Under the pieces are notes generated by a model. It saw only the letters and a list, made by a program, of their open reading frames with translations, had not been told where the DNA came from and ran no database searches. Source: an uncultured Kiritimatiellota bacterium (GTDB lineage Bacteria > Verrucomicrobiota > Kiritimatiellia > RFP12 > UBA1067). From it: a stretch of 64,000 bases of DNA. A program made the translations under genes and the position numbers. The stretch spans positions 1 through 64,000 of the forward strand of contig CAKULV010000003.1 of assembly GCA_934667425.1 (NCBI GenBank). Direction: 5' to 3'. Position 1 is the stretch's first letter. The number at the start of each line of letters is the position of its first letter. Positions 25,114-34,712 of the stretch are shown one piece after another.

Positions 25114-25167
25114 AGGACGGCAAGCCCGTCCTCGGGATCCTGCGCGGCGGACGCGACAAGCGCGTCC
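25114..25167. repeat. Two tandem hairpins, REP-like element
   Basis: AGGACGG (25114-25120) pairs with CCGTCCT (25126-25132), and GGACGCG (25149-25155) pairs with CGCGTCC (25161-25167). Both have 5-base loops made from the letters CAAG. The pair lies in the noncoding gap 25087-25368, which also holds a run of ten A residues (25240s) and the next promoter. Similar paired hairpins are typical of dispersed REP/BIME elements. Confidence 0.5.
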
Positions 25168-25277
25168 CTCCCGGATGGAGCGGACGCCCGCCGCGCCGCC
25201 AACGCTTCCGAGGATCTTCAGCGCCGCATTATAGTGTAAAAAAAAAACCAATAATCGTTTGTTATTGCCAGTTTGGT

Positions 25278-25306
25278 TTGACATCGAATGCTGGTTTTGA
25301 TACATT
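25278..25306 (+). promoter_or_regulatory. Consensus promoter for the 25369 gene
   Basis: TTGACA (25278-25283) and TACATT (25301-25306) are 17 bases apart and TG precedes the -10. Transcription would start near 25313, which rules out the in-frame ATG at 25288 as a start. Confidence 0.75.
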
Positions 25307-25368
25307 GCAAAGCAGTGGGTGAAGGCATGCCGCTGGACCCCTCTCTGACACTGAAAAGGAGTTTCATC

Positions 25369-28300
25369 ATGTTGCCAATGAGGAAATGCTTTGTTTCGCT
25401 GCTTTCGGCTGCATTTGCGCTTGCCGGATATGCGGCGTTTGAAACCGCGACCTACTACGTCGATGCCGCCAGCGGCGACGACGCGAATGACGGCTCGTCC
25501 CCGGAGAAGGCCAAGGCCACGATCCAGGCCATGTACAACGCGGCGACGGCGGACGCGACGATCTGGGTTGCGCCGGGCGCATACAGCAATGACGTCGGGC
25601 GCGGCGCGGATTCGACGCACTGGTGGGGACGGAGCCGCCTGCACCTTGGCGCGAAAAGCATGCGCATCGTCTCCACGGGCGGCGCGGCCGTTACGCACAT
25701 CGTCGGCAAGCTCGGCCCGACCGGCGGCTATGGAGCGCCCGCCGCATCTGGTACGTATGACTACGGTTCGGCGACCCGCTGCATCGACGTCGAATGGCTG
25801 GAGGGGTGCGAGGAGATCGTCGTCGAGGGCTTCACGCTGCGCGACGGCGCGACGCTGGACGTCAACGCGAAGCCGCGCGGTTCGGGCGGCGCCGTCTTCT
25901 GCTGGGATGGCAACCAGTCCTATCCGAAGGCGTTCGCGCTTGTCGATTGCGTGATCTCGAACTGCTACGGGGCGTATTCGTTGGTGACGGGCGGATCGCT
26001 TGTCCGCTGCCGCATCGAGGGCAACACGTTCTACAGGAACGCCGGCGGCGACCTGCCGTACTCGTTTGTCCAGTGCAACGTCCTCAACTCGTGCGTCTTC
26101 AACAACCGGGCCGTCGACCGCGAGACGCGTTCGCAGGCGGAAGCCGGCAACATCCGCACGTACATGAGCCGTTTCGCCAACGTGACGTTCGCCAACAATC
26201 GCCACGCGCACTACTCAAACGCGCCGACATGGTACTACTCCTGCCTGTTCGCGGTGTCGTCCTTCCGCACGGACGACGGCAGCACGGAGGCGAACGGCGG
26301 ATGCCAGTCGAATGTCGTCGTCGATACGGTCTCGACGCGGTGCGCGCTGGCGCCGACGGCGGGCGACATCCGCATCCGCAAGGGCTCGGTCGCCGAGACG
26401 GCCGGGCGCGTGGACGCCTTGGCGGACGAGAGCCTGTTCCCGCTGCCGTCTGGCGTTGACCGCTTCCGGGACATCGACGGAAATGCGATCGCGTCCGGCG
26501 CCGCGACGATCTGCGCGGGCGCATCGCAGACGCTCATCACGCCGCCCGGCGGCGCGATCTGCGGCGACAGCGAATACGTCAGCTTCGACGGCATCGACCG
26601 TCCGCACCGCACGGCGGCATGGGCCTACCCCGCAGCTTGGCCGACGAGTGTTCAGTTGTGCGCCGTGACGCGAAGCGGCCAGACGTTCCGGCGCTTCGGG
26701 CTGTCGGATTGCGGATACCGGGACATCGTCGGCGCAAGCACGAACAGGGTCCGTTCGTCGCGTCTGCCCGTGCGCGGCGACGACGGCGGATGGAACACGG
26801 CATGGTTCATCCCGTCGCGCGCGGCGGATGCCGCGCTGACCGTGTCGGCAAGCTATGAGGCCGCGGCGAACGTCCGCGTGTGCGATCCGGGCGCGGACGC
26901 CGCGGAGGCCGACGGCTCGTCCGAAAAGCCGTATCGGACGGTTCAGGCGGCGATCGACTCTTTGGGCAATACGGGTCTTGTCCTTTTGCGTCCCGGCATC
27001 TATGCGGAAGGGAACGGCATTGTGAACAATCTCATGAAATCGCGTGTCGCGTTCGGCTCGAAGAACGTCACGGTGCGCGGTCTTGACGGTGCGGAGCAGA
27101 CGGTCATTCAAGGCGAGGCGGATCCAGGCACCGGCACGTACGGCCCGAACGCGATGCTCGTCGCCGCGCTGAACTCGTCCGCGCAGATCCAGGGCGCGAC
27201 GCTTACGGGCGGCTATTCGGGCGACAGCGACAAGTGGGAGGGCGCCAATGGACGCGGCGCGATCTATTCCTATGGACAGGACTTGGAACTCGTCGACTGC
27301 ATCATCACCAACAACGTAGGCAAGAACTACGCGCTCGGCACGGCATGGTTCGAGCGTTGCCTCATTCGCGACAACACGGGCGGTGTCGGTCTTGCGATCG
27401 AGCCGGCGTTCGTATCGTGCGTCATCGGCGGCAACGCGGTGACTACGCCGTCGCGTCCGTTCCTCGGCGTGTGGAACGCCTACGTCACGAAAATCTTCAG
27501 CACGACGTTCGTCGGCGACGGGGCGCGGGCGATCTGGGCGTCGGGCGGCAGTCTCGCCGCCTGTGCCGTCAACAGCGTCATCGACCGAGGCAAAGGGCCT
27601 ACGGCGTTCGCGAAGGGCGGCGTGACGGGCTGTGTCCTCAATGGCTTCGATTCGTCGGGCGCGGGCTTCGTCGCGGCCGATCCGATGCTGCGCAACGCGG
27701 ATGCCTTGGATGTGCGGCTATTTGCTCAATCACCGGCGTTGTCGGCGGCGGCGATTCCGGCGGACGGTGAGCTTGGCGAGTCGTGGTGGTACGCCTGTCC
27801 GATGGATTTCAACGGCAACCCGTGGCGATTCGACGACGCGGGGTGTCCCGTCGCGGGCGCGGTGCAGGAGACGTTTGCGGGCGGCGTGTATGTCGCGAAT
27901 GGCGCGGGCTACGAGGTCGTGTCCGGCGGCACGTTCGGCTTCAACGAACTGAAAGAGGGCGAGACGCTGACGATTGGCTTTGCGCCCGGCTCGACGCGTC
28001 CGCTCGCCGGATTCGTCGTGAATGGCGTCACGAACCTTTTCGCCGAATCGACGGCGGGCGTGCCGACGCTCACGGTTCACGGCGGCGCGGATGGCGTCGT
28101 CGAGCCGGTCTACGCATCGACGTGGTACGTCGATGCGGTGAACGGCAGCGACACCGAGAAATTCGGCTACAATCCTGCGACGGCCTACCGGACGCTCGCG
28201 GCCGCGCTCGCGAATCCCAGCCTGGTCGCGGGGCAGACGGTCATGGCGTTGCCCGGCACGTACCGCGAGGGCACGATGATCCAGAATGCGTCGAAGAGCG

Positions 28301-29562
28301 TCCGCGCGCGTGGCGTCGTGCCGGCCAGAGTCACGCTCGCGTCGCGGGACGGCGCGGCGGCGACGGTCATCGAGGGCGCTCCCGCAACGACTGTGGACAG
28401 CGCGAACAACGCGGCGTATCAGGCGTTCATCGATGCGGGCATGGGCAAGGACGCGATTCGCGGCGTCTACCTTCAGGCGAACGCGACGGTCGAGGGCTTC
28501 ACGTTCACGAACTGCTTCACGCGTGGCGCAAGCGATGCGGGCGTCGGTCTGCATAGCGACGATGACGGTTGCGGCGCGGGTGTTCGCGCGGCGGACCTGT
28601 CGTGTGTAGTCCGCGATTGCGTCTTCGTCGGAAACAAGGCGTTTCGCGGTGGCGGCGTATACTACGGTACGGCGATCAACTGCGTATTCGACGGGAATGC
28701 GGCGCTCTACGGCGGCGGTGCGGCAAGCGACGCCAATCTGTACGGTTGCCTTACGAAGAACAACGTCTGCGCCGGCAACGGCGGGTGGGGCGGTCTCTTC
28801 TACTATGGCACGGTCGATTCCTGCACGGTGCTGGATTCGCTCGGCGGTGCGAACAGCCTGCGCAGCCGTTCGACGGTGAACACGCTCGTCCTCGGACGTC
28901 TCGGCGACTGGGACTGGGCGGTTGGCCCGACGAACTATGCGCACTGCTGTTTCGCGAATGATGTCGGCGGATTCGTCCAGAACAGTGCCGACTATCACTC
29001 GGCGATAGAGGCGGGCGACGGCAACATCCTCGCTTCCCTCGCGGAGCTCCCGGCAGACGCCGATGGCCGTCCGCTCGTCGGAAACGCGGCGGTCGACCAG
29101 GCGGACGCGGCGCTCTCCGCGCACGTCGGCGACCGCGACCTTCTCGGCGGGCAGCGCGTCTATAACGGCGCACGCGACATCGGCGCGCTGGAGGCCGACT
29201 GGCGCACGGCTTACGCACGCGACATCAACCGTCGGCTGACGGTCTCGTCCGCCTCGCCGGCGGTCGTGGAGACGGAAGATGGGCTGGTTCGACTTGTGGA
29301 CGGCACGTCGCTCGTCGCGAAGTTGCGGGGTTCAGATCCGGTTAAGAGGATCCTGGTGCGGGCAACTGTGTCCGGTGGCGGCGTCCTGGACCTTCGCGTG
29401 AACGGCGAGACCGTGCAGACGCTGACGGCTGGCGAGACAGAGGCTGTTCTGGCGTTGGCGAACTCCCTGACGGACGAACTTTCGTTCGCGTATGCGGGTG
29501 AAGGGTTCGCCGATATCGGCAGGCTGGATCTGGAACGTGGATTCTTCCTTATCGTCAGGTAA
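25369..29562 (+). CDS. Giant secreted protein with three parallel beta-helix modules
   Basis: 1,397 residues. ATG 25369 follows AAAAGGAG by seven bases and leads into the signal peptide FVSLLSAAFALAGYAAF. Three modules of one design follow one another. Each opens with a YVDA or VCDP strand and a GSSPEKAKATIQAM-like line (second copy GSSEKPYRTVQAAID, third copy PATAYRTLAAAL), then a LRPGIY, ALPGTY or VAPGAY strand, then a ladder of short helix turns. This is the DUF1565/pectin-lyase-like layout. The last 130 residues match the end of the protein at 62158-64000 and finish FFLIVR. Enzymatic activity is not evident; surface binding of glycans is an equal possibility. Confidence 0.68.
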   Translation: MLPMRKCFVSLLSAAFALAGYAAFETATYYVDAASGDDANDGSSPEKAKATIQAMYNAATADATIWVAPGAYSNDVGRGADSTHWWGRSRLHLGAKSMRIVSTGGAAVTHIVGKLGPTGGYGAPAASGTYDYGSATRCIDVEWLEGCEEIVVEGFTLRDGATLDVNAKPRGSGGAVFCWDGNQSYPKAFALVDCVISNCYGAYSLVTGGSLVRCRIEGNTFYRNAGGDLPYSFVQCNVLNSCVFNNRAVDRETRSQAEAGNIRTYMSRFANVTFANNRHAHYSNAPTWYYSCLFAVSSFRTDDGSTEANGGCQSNVVVDTVSTRCALAPTAGDIRIRKGSVAETAGRVDALADESLFPLPSGVDRFRDIDGNAIASGAATICAGASQTLITPPGGAICGDSEYVSFDGIDRPHRTAAWAYPAAWPTSVQLCAVTRSGQTFRRFGLSDCGYRDIVGASTNRVRSSRLPVRGDDGGWNTAWFIPSRAADAALTVSASYEAAANVRVCDPGADAAEADGSSEKPYRTVQAAIDSLGNTGLVLLRPGIYAEGNGIVNNLMKSRVAFGSKNVTVRGLDGAEQTVIQGEADPGTGTYGPNAMLVAALNSSAQIQGATLTGGYSGDSDKWEGANGRGAIYSYGQDLELVDCIITNNVGKNYALGTAWFERCLIRDNTGGVGLAIEPAFVSCVIGGNAVTTPSRPFLGVWNAYVTKIFSTTFVGDGARAIWASGGSLAACAVNSVIDRGKGPTAFAKGGVTGCVLNGFDSSGAGFVAADPMLRNADALDVRLFAQSPALSAAAIPADGELGESWWYACPMDFNGNPWRFDDAGCPVAGAVQETFAGGVYVANGAGYEVVSGGTFGFNELKEGETLTIGFAPGSTRPLAGFVVNGVTNLFAESTAGVPTLTVHGGADGVVEPVYASTWYVDAVNGSDTEKFGYNPATAYRTLAAALANPSLVAGQTVMALPGTYREGTMIQNASKSVRARGVVPARVTLASRDGAAATVIEGAPATTVDSANNAAYQAFIDAGMGKDAIRGVYLQANATVEGFTFTNCFTRGASDAGVGLHSDDDGCGAGVRAADLSCVVRDCVFVGNKAFRGGGVYYGTAINCVFDGNAALYGGGAASDANLYGCLTKNNVCAGNGGWGGLFYYGTVDSCTVLDSLGGANSLRSRSTVNTLVLGRLGDWDWAVGPTNYAHCCFANDVGGFVQNSADYHSAIEAGDGNILASLAELPADADGRPLVGNAAVDQADAALSAHVGDRDLLGGQRVYNGARDIGALEADWRTAYARDINRRLTVSSASPAVVETEDGLVRLVDGTSLVAKLRGSDPVKRILVRATVSGGGVLDLRVNGETVQTLTAGETEAVLALANSLTDELSFAYAGEGFADIGRLDLERGFFLIVR

Positions 29563-29627
29563 GGCAGATCCGGCAATGTGAATCGAAAGCCGAGGCATAG
29601 GGTCTCGAAGATGCGAGGTACATGGTC

Positions 29628-32600
29628 ATGCGCACATCTCTGATCTTTATTTTCGTGGCCGCGCTTGGGCTTTCCGTCCGCGCGGCCGTCTTGGACGTCA
29701 CGTCCTTCGGCGCCGACCCGACGGGGGCGCGTCCGGCGCAGGCGGAGATCTACAAGGCCGTAGCCGCCGCGAAGCCCGGCGACGTCGTCTTCTTCCCGAA
29801 GGGCACGTACGCTCTGCAAAAGCGGATCTGGGTCGGCGAGAAGAGGGATCTCGTCCTGCGCGGCGAGAAGGGCACGGTCATCCAGATGCACTGCAACCCG
29901 TGCGGCGACGAGCGCGAGTCGTCCGGCGCGTTCTGCCTCTACCGCTGCGAAGACGTCGCCGTCGAGAACTTCACGGTGACGACGGACAACCCGATCGGCT
30001 GCGTCGGGCGCGTCGTGGCGGTCGACGCGAACGCGCGGACGATCGACTACCGCATCGACGCGCCGTTCCCGGCGACGGGCGCGGAGCACTTCTTCCAGCT
30101 GAACACGTGCGACGGCGAGGGCTCGCCCGACGCCGCGCTGGAGATCCACCAGAAGATCGTGCGCACGGCGGCGGACGGGAAGGAGGCGTTTGTCGGGCTG
30201 CCGTACACGATGGCCGGCGAGCGCCTCGCGCGCATCACGATCCCGAAGGGGCCGTCGCTCGCGGCCGTCACGAACGGACACCGGATGCTCGTGCGCTATT
30301 TCTGGGAGGGCGAAGGCCCGCTCGTCCTGAACGCCGTGAAGCGCGTCCGCATCGAGAACGTCGAGGTCGAGCGGACGCCGTCCACCGGCTGCGTGATCGT
30401 CCCGCCGTCCGAAGACCTTGTGTTCCGCCGCTTCTCGATCCGTCCGCGCGCCGACGACCCGCACGTCTGCGCGTCCAACTCGGACGGCATCCACTTCGTC
30501 GGCTGCGCCGGATCGGTGACGCTGGAGGACTGCCACTTCAAGGGGCTTGGCGACGACGCGCTCAACGTCCATTCGCTCGGCGGCGAGGTCAAGGCGTTCG
30601 ACGCGGCGACGGGCGCGTTCGAGTTCATCCGTCGATCGACCGACCGCAAGGAGCGTCAGCTGTCCAGCGGCTGGGCGTCGGCCGGCGACAGCATCGCCGT
30701 CTACGACCCGGAGACGCTGGCGCTGCGCGGGCGCCTGACGCTCGCGTCGTTCGAGAAGGGGCGGGGCGCGGCCGCGCCGGGCGGGCTCGCGCCCCGCGTC
30801 GGCGACCTCGTGGCGAACGAGCGGAACTATCCGACGGTGCGCATCTCGAACTGCTCCGTCGAGAACACGCGGGCCCGCGCGTTCCTGTTGCAGACGCGGC
30901 AGTTCACGATCGAGAACTGCCGCTTCCGGGGACTCAAGTCGGCGGCCGTCATCTTGGCTTGCGACATGGTGTTCTGGAACGAGATGGGGCCGTTCACGGA
31001 TGCCGTCGTGCGGAACTGCACGTTCGAGAAGTGCGCGAAGCGGTTCAACGGCGAGCATCTGCTGGGTGCGCTGGTCGTGCGCGCGAAGCACGACGGCGGC
31101 CCGTCGGACTATCCGGCCGGAGTCCACCGCAACCTGCGCGTCGTCGGCAACTCGTTCGACGACATCGGCACTTCGGCCATCTACGTCGAGGCGACGGACG
31201 GAATCGAGATTCGCGGCAACCACTTCGCGCGGTGCGCGCGCGACCCGAATCCGCCACCGGCGACCCGGTTTCCCGTCCGTCTGCGTAACTGCGCGAACGC
31301 AGACGTCACGGACAATGCGTACGACGGCGATGCCGCGAAGGTTCTGCTGGACGAGAAGTTCCTGCCGCCGAAGGGCACGAAGGACGCGCGGCGTCCGTAT
31401 GAGATGGTCTGGGCCAACCGCCGGGCGGACGAGATGCCGCCTGTCGATCGGCTGGAGTCCGCCGCGGGCTGGACGGCCACGGGCGAGAACGCCGTCGCGA
31501 CGGTCACCGACGCCGACGACCGGCTGCTCTTCGGCGACGGCACGCTGCGGCTCGACTACCGGGCGACGGGGGCGAACCCCAAGGTCCGCCTGCGCCGCGC
31601 GACGCCGCTGAAGCTGCCGGCGTTCGACGCGTTCAGCGTCTGGATCTACGGGAACAACTTCTACGGGCAGATCCCAAAGGGCACGCCCATGACGCGGCTC
31701 GCCGCCGACTTCACCGACGCGGACGGCAAGGCGTTCTCGCTCGACGTCGCGACGATCCTGCACCGCGAATGGTGCAAGTTCCAGGTGAAGGCCCCGAAGG
31801 GCTTGCTCGCGCGGACGCTGAAGGGCGGCTGCACGCTCGACGGCTTCACGCTCACGGGCGGCACGAACGCGGAAGACCGGCGCCTCGACCTGACGAGCGT
31901 CTGCGCGTTCGTGGAGGACCTGAAGCCGCTCACGTTCCGGCCGCGCGCGAAGCGCGGCGTGCAGGTGTTCGGGGATCAGCCGCAGGGCGTCAACACGGGC
32001 GACGGACGCCTCCCGTTCCCGACGGTCGGGACGACGGTCGTGCCGCCGGCCCCGGAAGCGGACGCGACGCTTGAGTTCCGCACGCCGGAAAGGCCCGGTG
32101 TCTGGGACGACCTCGCCTTCCGCGTCGGCAAGGGGCCGTGGGTGCCGCTCGCCCTTGGCGGCGGCGTGTGGCCGCGCGCGGCGGCGGACAGGGCCGAGGT
32201 CCGCTGGCAGCGCATCGGCAACTCGCTTGTGGCGGATGTCGTCGTCAAGGGCGGAGCCGTCGAGGAGCTGCGCTTCGGGGGGCTCGGCGTCGATCCCGAC
32301 ATGAAGTCGCTGCCGATCCCGTTCTACACGTACGGACGCGAGAACTGGGACGAGCGTCCGCAGGTCGTGGTCGTCGAGGGCGCGGCGGGGACGCGCTTCG
32401 TGTCCGCGACGCTTGACTGGACGCAGTCGAACGCCTCGCTCGCGTTCCCGCCGGACAGCGGCGCGGAGCTCGTGCAGGCCAACGGCGGCGCGCGGTACCG
32501 CCCGAAGACGGACGGGACGCGCAACGACGTCTACGAGCGGTTCGTCTGGACGGTCTCGCCGAAGTTCGAGGAGACGCTGCCGTTCATCCCGAACCCCGTC

Positions 32601-34688
32601 TCGCCGTGGCGGGCCGTCACGGGGCGCGCGGCTTGGGTCTCGTCCGGCGCGACGGGCGACCGCACGCCCAACCGCGAGGCGCTGTTCTGGCATCGCCGCA
32701 AGGGGATGCGGCGGCTGATCGTCACCGACCACGAGACGGGCTGGCGCGACGGCGACGAGAGCTACACCTTTCGGACTCATCCCGCGCCGGGACGCGGCGG
32801 CGACAAGGGACAGTACGACCATGCGCGCAAGCTGATCGACGAGTTCGGCTTCCGCTACGGGCCGTACAACAACTTCACCGACTTCGCGCCCGTCAACGGC
32901 TACTGGCGGTCGGATCGCGTCTCCCGCACGGAGGACGGGAACTGGAAGCTCGCGTGGTCGCGCTGCACGGCCCCGAAGCCGCTCTACGGCGTGGAAATGT
33001 GCGAGACGCTCTCGCCGATCATCCAGCGCAGGTTCGGCTTCAACACGGCCTACTGCGACGTGCATACCGCCAGTACGCCCTGGAGCCGCACGGACTACGA
33101 CGCGCGCGTGCCGGGCGCGGGCACGTTCGCCCAGACGTTCTACGCCTACGGCGAGATCATGCTGATCCAGAAGAAGACGTGGAACGGCCCCGTCTCGTCC
33201 GAGGGCGGGCACCAGTGGCTCTATTCGGGCCTCGCCGACCAGAACTACGGACAGGATCGCACGTACCAGCTGATGCGCCATCCGTGGATCGTGGACTTCA
33301 ACCTGCTGCGAATGCATCCGCTGACGAGCGACTTCGGCTGTTTCGCGGGCATGCTCTTCGGCGACGCAAACGTGCCGAAGGGTTCGCCGTGGCAGGTCGT
33401 CGAGCCGTGGACGGCCGTCACGCTCGCGTTCGGGCACGCGGCGTCCCTCTTGCCGCAGGACCCGGTGTACGCCTACTTCATGACGCTCGCGCCGGCCTCG
33501 CGCTACTCGCAGGAGAACGTGCGGACGATCCGCTACGCCGACGGGCAGGGACGGCTCCTGACGACATCGGAGGCCGTCACGGGCGGCGAGATCGCGCGCA
33601 ACCGCGTCGTCGTCGCGTATGACGGCGGCACGCTCGTCGTCGTCAACGGCGACCCGGACGGCGGCTGGCTTTCCGTCCGGCGCGGCGAGGGACGGCTGGC
33701 GCTGCCGCAATGGGGCTTCTTCTGCCGGGGCGGCGAGACGGTCGCCTATTCCGGATGGACGAAGGGCGGCACGAACCGCGTGGACTTCTGCCGGGGCGGA
33801 CGGGAGGACGGGTACGTCTTCCTGCACGGGCGCGGCGTACCGACCGAGTTCCCTGGCGGCGCGACGGACGGCTGGCTGATCCGCCTGTCCGAGGCCGGCG
33901 GCACGGAGGAGATCGTCCCCGAACAGAAGCGCGGAGACGTCGAGATCGGATTGCCGTATGCCGCGACGCGGCTTGTCGGATTGCGCGGCGCGTCGAACGC
34001 GGAGGTCGTCAGGGAGATCCCCTTCCGCGTCGACGCGAAGGGATGGACGCGCTTCAAGCGCGATCCCGGCTGCTATTCGTACCGCGCGACGCTGCCGAAG
34101 GGCTTTGCCGAGCCTTCCGCCGACGCCTACGAGGCGTGGGCGCTCAGGCCGCTCGACTTCAAGACGCCGGAGCCGCCTGCGCGCGCGGCGCAGCCGAGGG
34201 CGCTGCCCAATCGCTTCCGCAAGGGCGTCTTGAAACCGGACGGGACGGAAGCCGGGCTGGACTCGTCGAGCGGCGGTTTTGTGCGAATCGGCACGGCGAC
34301 GTGCGGCGGCAGGGGCCAGTCCGGCCTCGCCGTTCATCCGCCGTACCGGGACGGCGCGACGGGCGCGGCATTCGCGTGCTACACGCTGACGCTCGGCGCG
34401 CGGGACCGCCGGTTCCGCGCCGAGGTCGGCAAGGTCGACGGCTCCACGCCCGGCGACGGCATCCTCTTCAAGGTCGCCGTCCGCGTGGGGACAGGCCCCG
34501 GTTCATCTATGGCCGGCCCCCTTCGGGTGCTGGCGGAGCGTCGCGTCACGCGGCATCGCTGGGAGGAGATCTCGGCAGACCTTTCGCCTTTTGCCGGCCA
34601 GCGCATCAGGCTCTATCTGCTGACCGATCCGGGCGGCAACACCTACGGCGACGGCGGCGCGTGGGCGAACGCCCGTCTTGAGCCGTAG
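29628..34688 (+). CDS. Giant secreted fusion: GH110-like beta-helix plus TIM-barrel glycosidase
   Basis: 1,686 residues with a signal peptide. ATG 29628 is used because GAGGT lies eight bases upstream. Residues 18 to about 600 are a beta-helix opening with VLDVTSFGADPTG, as in GH110 alpha-1,3-galactosidases. D286 (SNSDGIHF) and D309-D310 (GLGDDALNVHS) have the same spacing as the three acidic residues I recall for GH110. A beta-sandwich linker region follows, then a second catalytic-looking barrel from about residue 985 (GMRRLIVTDHETGWRDG; D1144 in AYCDVHTA; E1192 in SSEGGHQW). An NPCBM-like domain closes the chain. Family of the barrel not assigned. It lies 65 bases after the previous gene. 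Confidence 0.65.
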   Translation: MRTSLIFIFVAALGLSVRAAVLDVTSFGADPTGARPAQAEIYKAVAAAKPGDVVFFPKGTYALQKRIWVGEKRDLVLRGEKGTVIQMHCNPCGDERESSGAFCLYRCEDVAVENFTVTTDNPIGCVGRVVAVDANARTIDYRIDAPFPATGAEHFFQLNTCDGEGSPDAALEIHQKIVRTAADGKEAFVGLPYTMAGERLARITIPKGPSLAAVTNGHRMLVRYFWEGEGPLVLNAVKRVRIENVEVERTPSTGCVIVPPSEDLVFRRFSIRPRADDPHVCASNSDGIHFVGCAGSVTLEDCHFKGLGDDALNVHSLGGEVKAFDAATGAFEFIRRSTDRKERQLSSGWASAGDSIAVYDPETLALRGRLTLASFEKGRGAAAPGGLAPRVGDLVANERNYPTVRISNCSVENTRARAFLLQTRQFTIENCRFRGLKSAAVILACDMVFWNEMGPFTDAVVRNCTFEKCAKRFNGEHLLGALVVRAKHDGGPSDYPAGVHRNLRVVGNSFDDIGTSAIYVEATDGIEIRGNHFARCARDPNPPPATRFPVRLRNCANADVTDNAYDGDAAKVLLDEKFLPPKGTKDARRPYEMVWANRRADEMPPVDRLESAAGWTATGENAVATVTDADDRLLFGDGTLRLDYRATGANPKVRLRRATPLKLPAFDAFSVWIYGNNFYGQIPKGTPMTRLAADFTDADGKAFSLDVATILHREWCKFQVKAPKGLLARTLKGGCTLDGFTLTGGTNAEDRRLDLTSVCAFVEDLKPLTFRPRAKRGVQVFGDQPQGVNTGDGRLPFPTVGTTVVPPAPEADATLEFRTPERPGVWDDLAFRVGKGPWVPLALGGGVWPRAAADRAEVRWQRIGNSLVADVVVKGGAVEELRFGGLGVDPDMKSLPIPFYTYGRENWDERPQVVVVEGAAGTRFVSATLDWTQSNASLAFPPDSGAELVQANGGARYRPKTDGTRNDVYERFVWTVSPKFEETLPFIPNPVSPWRAVTGRAAWVSSGATGDRTPNREALFWHRRKGMRRLIVTDHETGWRDGDESYTFRTHPAPGRGGDKGQYDHARKLIDEFGFRYGPYNNFTDFAPVNGYWRSDRVSRTEDGNWKLAWSRCTAPKPLYGVEMCETLSPIIQRRFGFNTAYCDVHTASTPWSRTDYDARVPGAGTFAQTFYAYGEIMLIQKKTWNGPVSSEGGHQWLYSGLADQNYGQDRTYQLMRHPWIVDFNLLRMHPLTSDFGCFAGMLFGDANVPKGSPWQVVEPWTAVTLAFGHAASLLPQDPVYAYFMTLAPASRYSQENVRTIRYADGQGRLLTTSEAVTGGEIARNRVVVAYDGGTLVVVNGDPDGGWLSVRRGEGRLALPQWGFFCRGGETVAYSGWTKGGTNRVDFCRGGREDGYVFLHGRGVPTEFPGGATDGWLIRLSEAGGTEEIVPEQKRGDVEIGLPYAATRLVGLRGASNAEVVREIPFRVDAKGWTRFKRDPGCYSYRATLPKGFAEPSADAYEAWALRPLDFKTPEPPARAAQPRALPNRFRKGVLKPDGTEAGLDSSSGGFVRIGTATCGGRGQSGLAVHPPYRDGATGAAFACYTLTLGARDRRFRAEVGKVDGSTPGDGILFKVAVRVGTGPGSSMAGPLRVLAERRVTRHRWEEISADLSPFAGQRIRLYLLTDPGGNTYGDGGAWANARLEP

Positions 34689-34706
34689 CATGGCGTTTAG
34701 TATAAT
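34678..34706 (+). promoter_or_regulatory. Promoter for a leaderless rhuM transcript
   Basis: TTGAGC (34678-34683) and TATAAT (34701-34706) are 17 bases apart; the -35 lies in the last codons of the preceding gene. The rhuM ATG at 34713 is where transcription should begin, so the mRNA is probably leaderless. Confidence 0.65.
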
Positions 34707-34712
34707 ATTGGC

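Noticed and set aside
25288..25368. In-frame ATG at 25288 as start of the giant beta-helix protein
   Set aside because: It lies between the -35 and -10 of a consensus promoter, so the RNA would not contain it. ATG 25369 has a strong ribosome site and a signal peptide.
22048..26211. A 1,387-codon open frame on the minus strand
   Set aside because: It spans two plus-strand genes and the REP-like hairpins between them, with the same low-complexity composition. The plus-strand genes have signal peptides, catalytic motifs and ribosome sites.
29211..34337. A 1,708-codon open frame on the minus strand
   Set aside because: It is antisense to the GH110-like fusion gene, has no ribosome site or signal peptide, and its translation is dominated by Arg, Ala, Val, Asp and His without domains. 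It is a by-product of GC-rich third positions in the real gene.
29628..34688. Naming the second barrel of the fusion as GH101
   Set aside because: The acidic residues and general layout are suggestive, but too few diagnostic residues are recognisable to choose a family.
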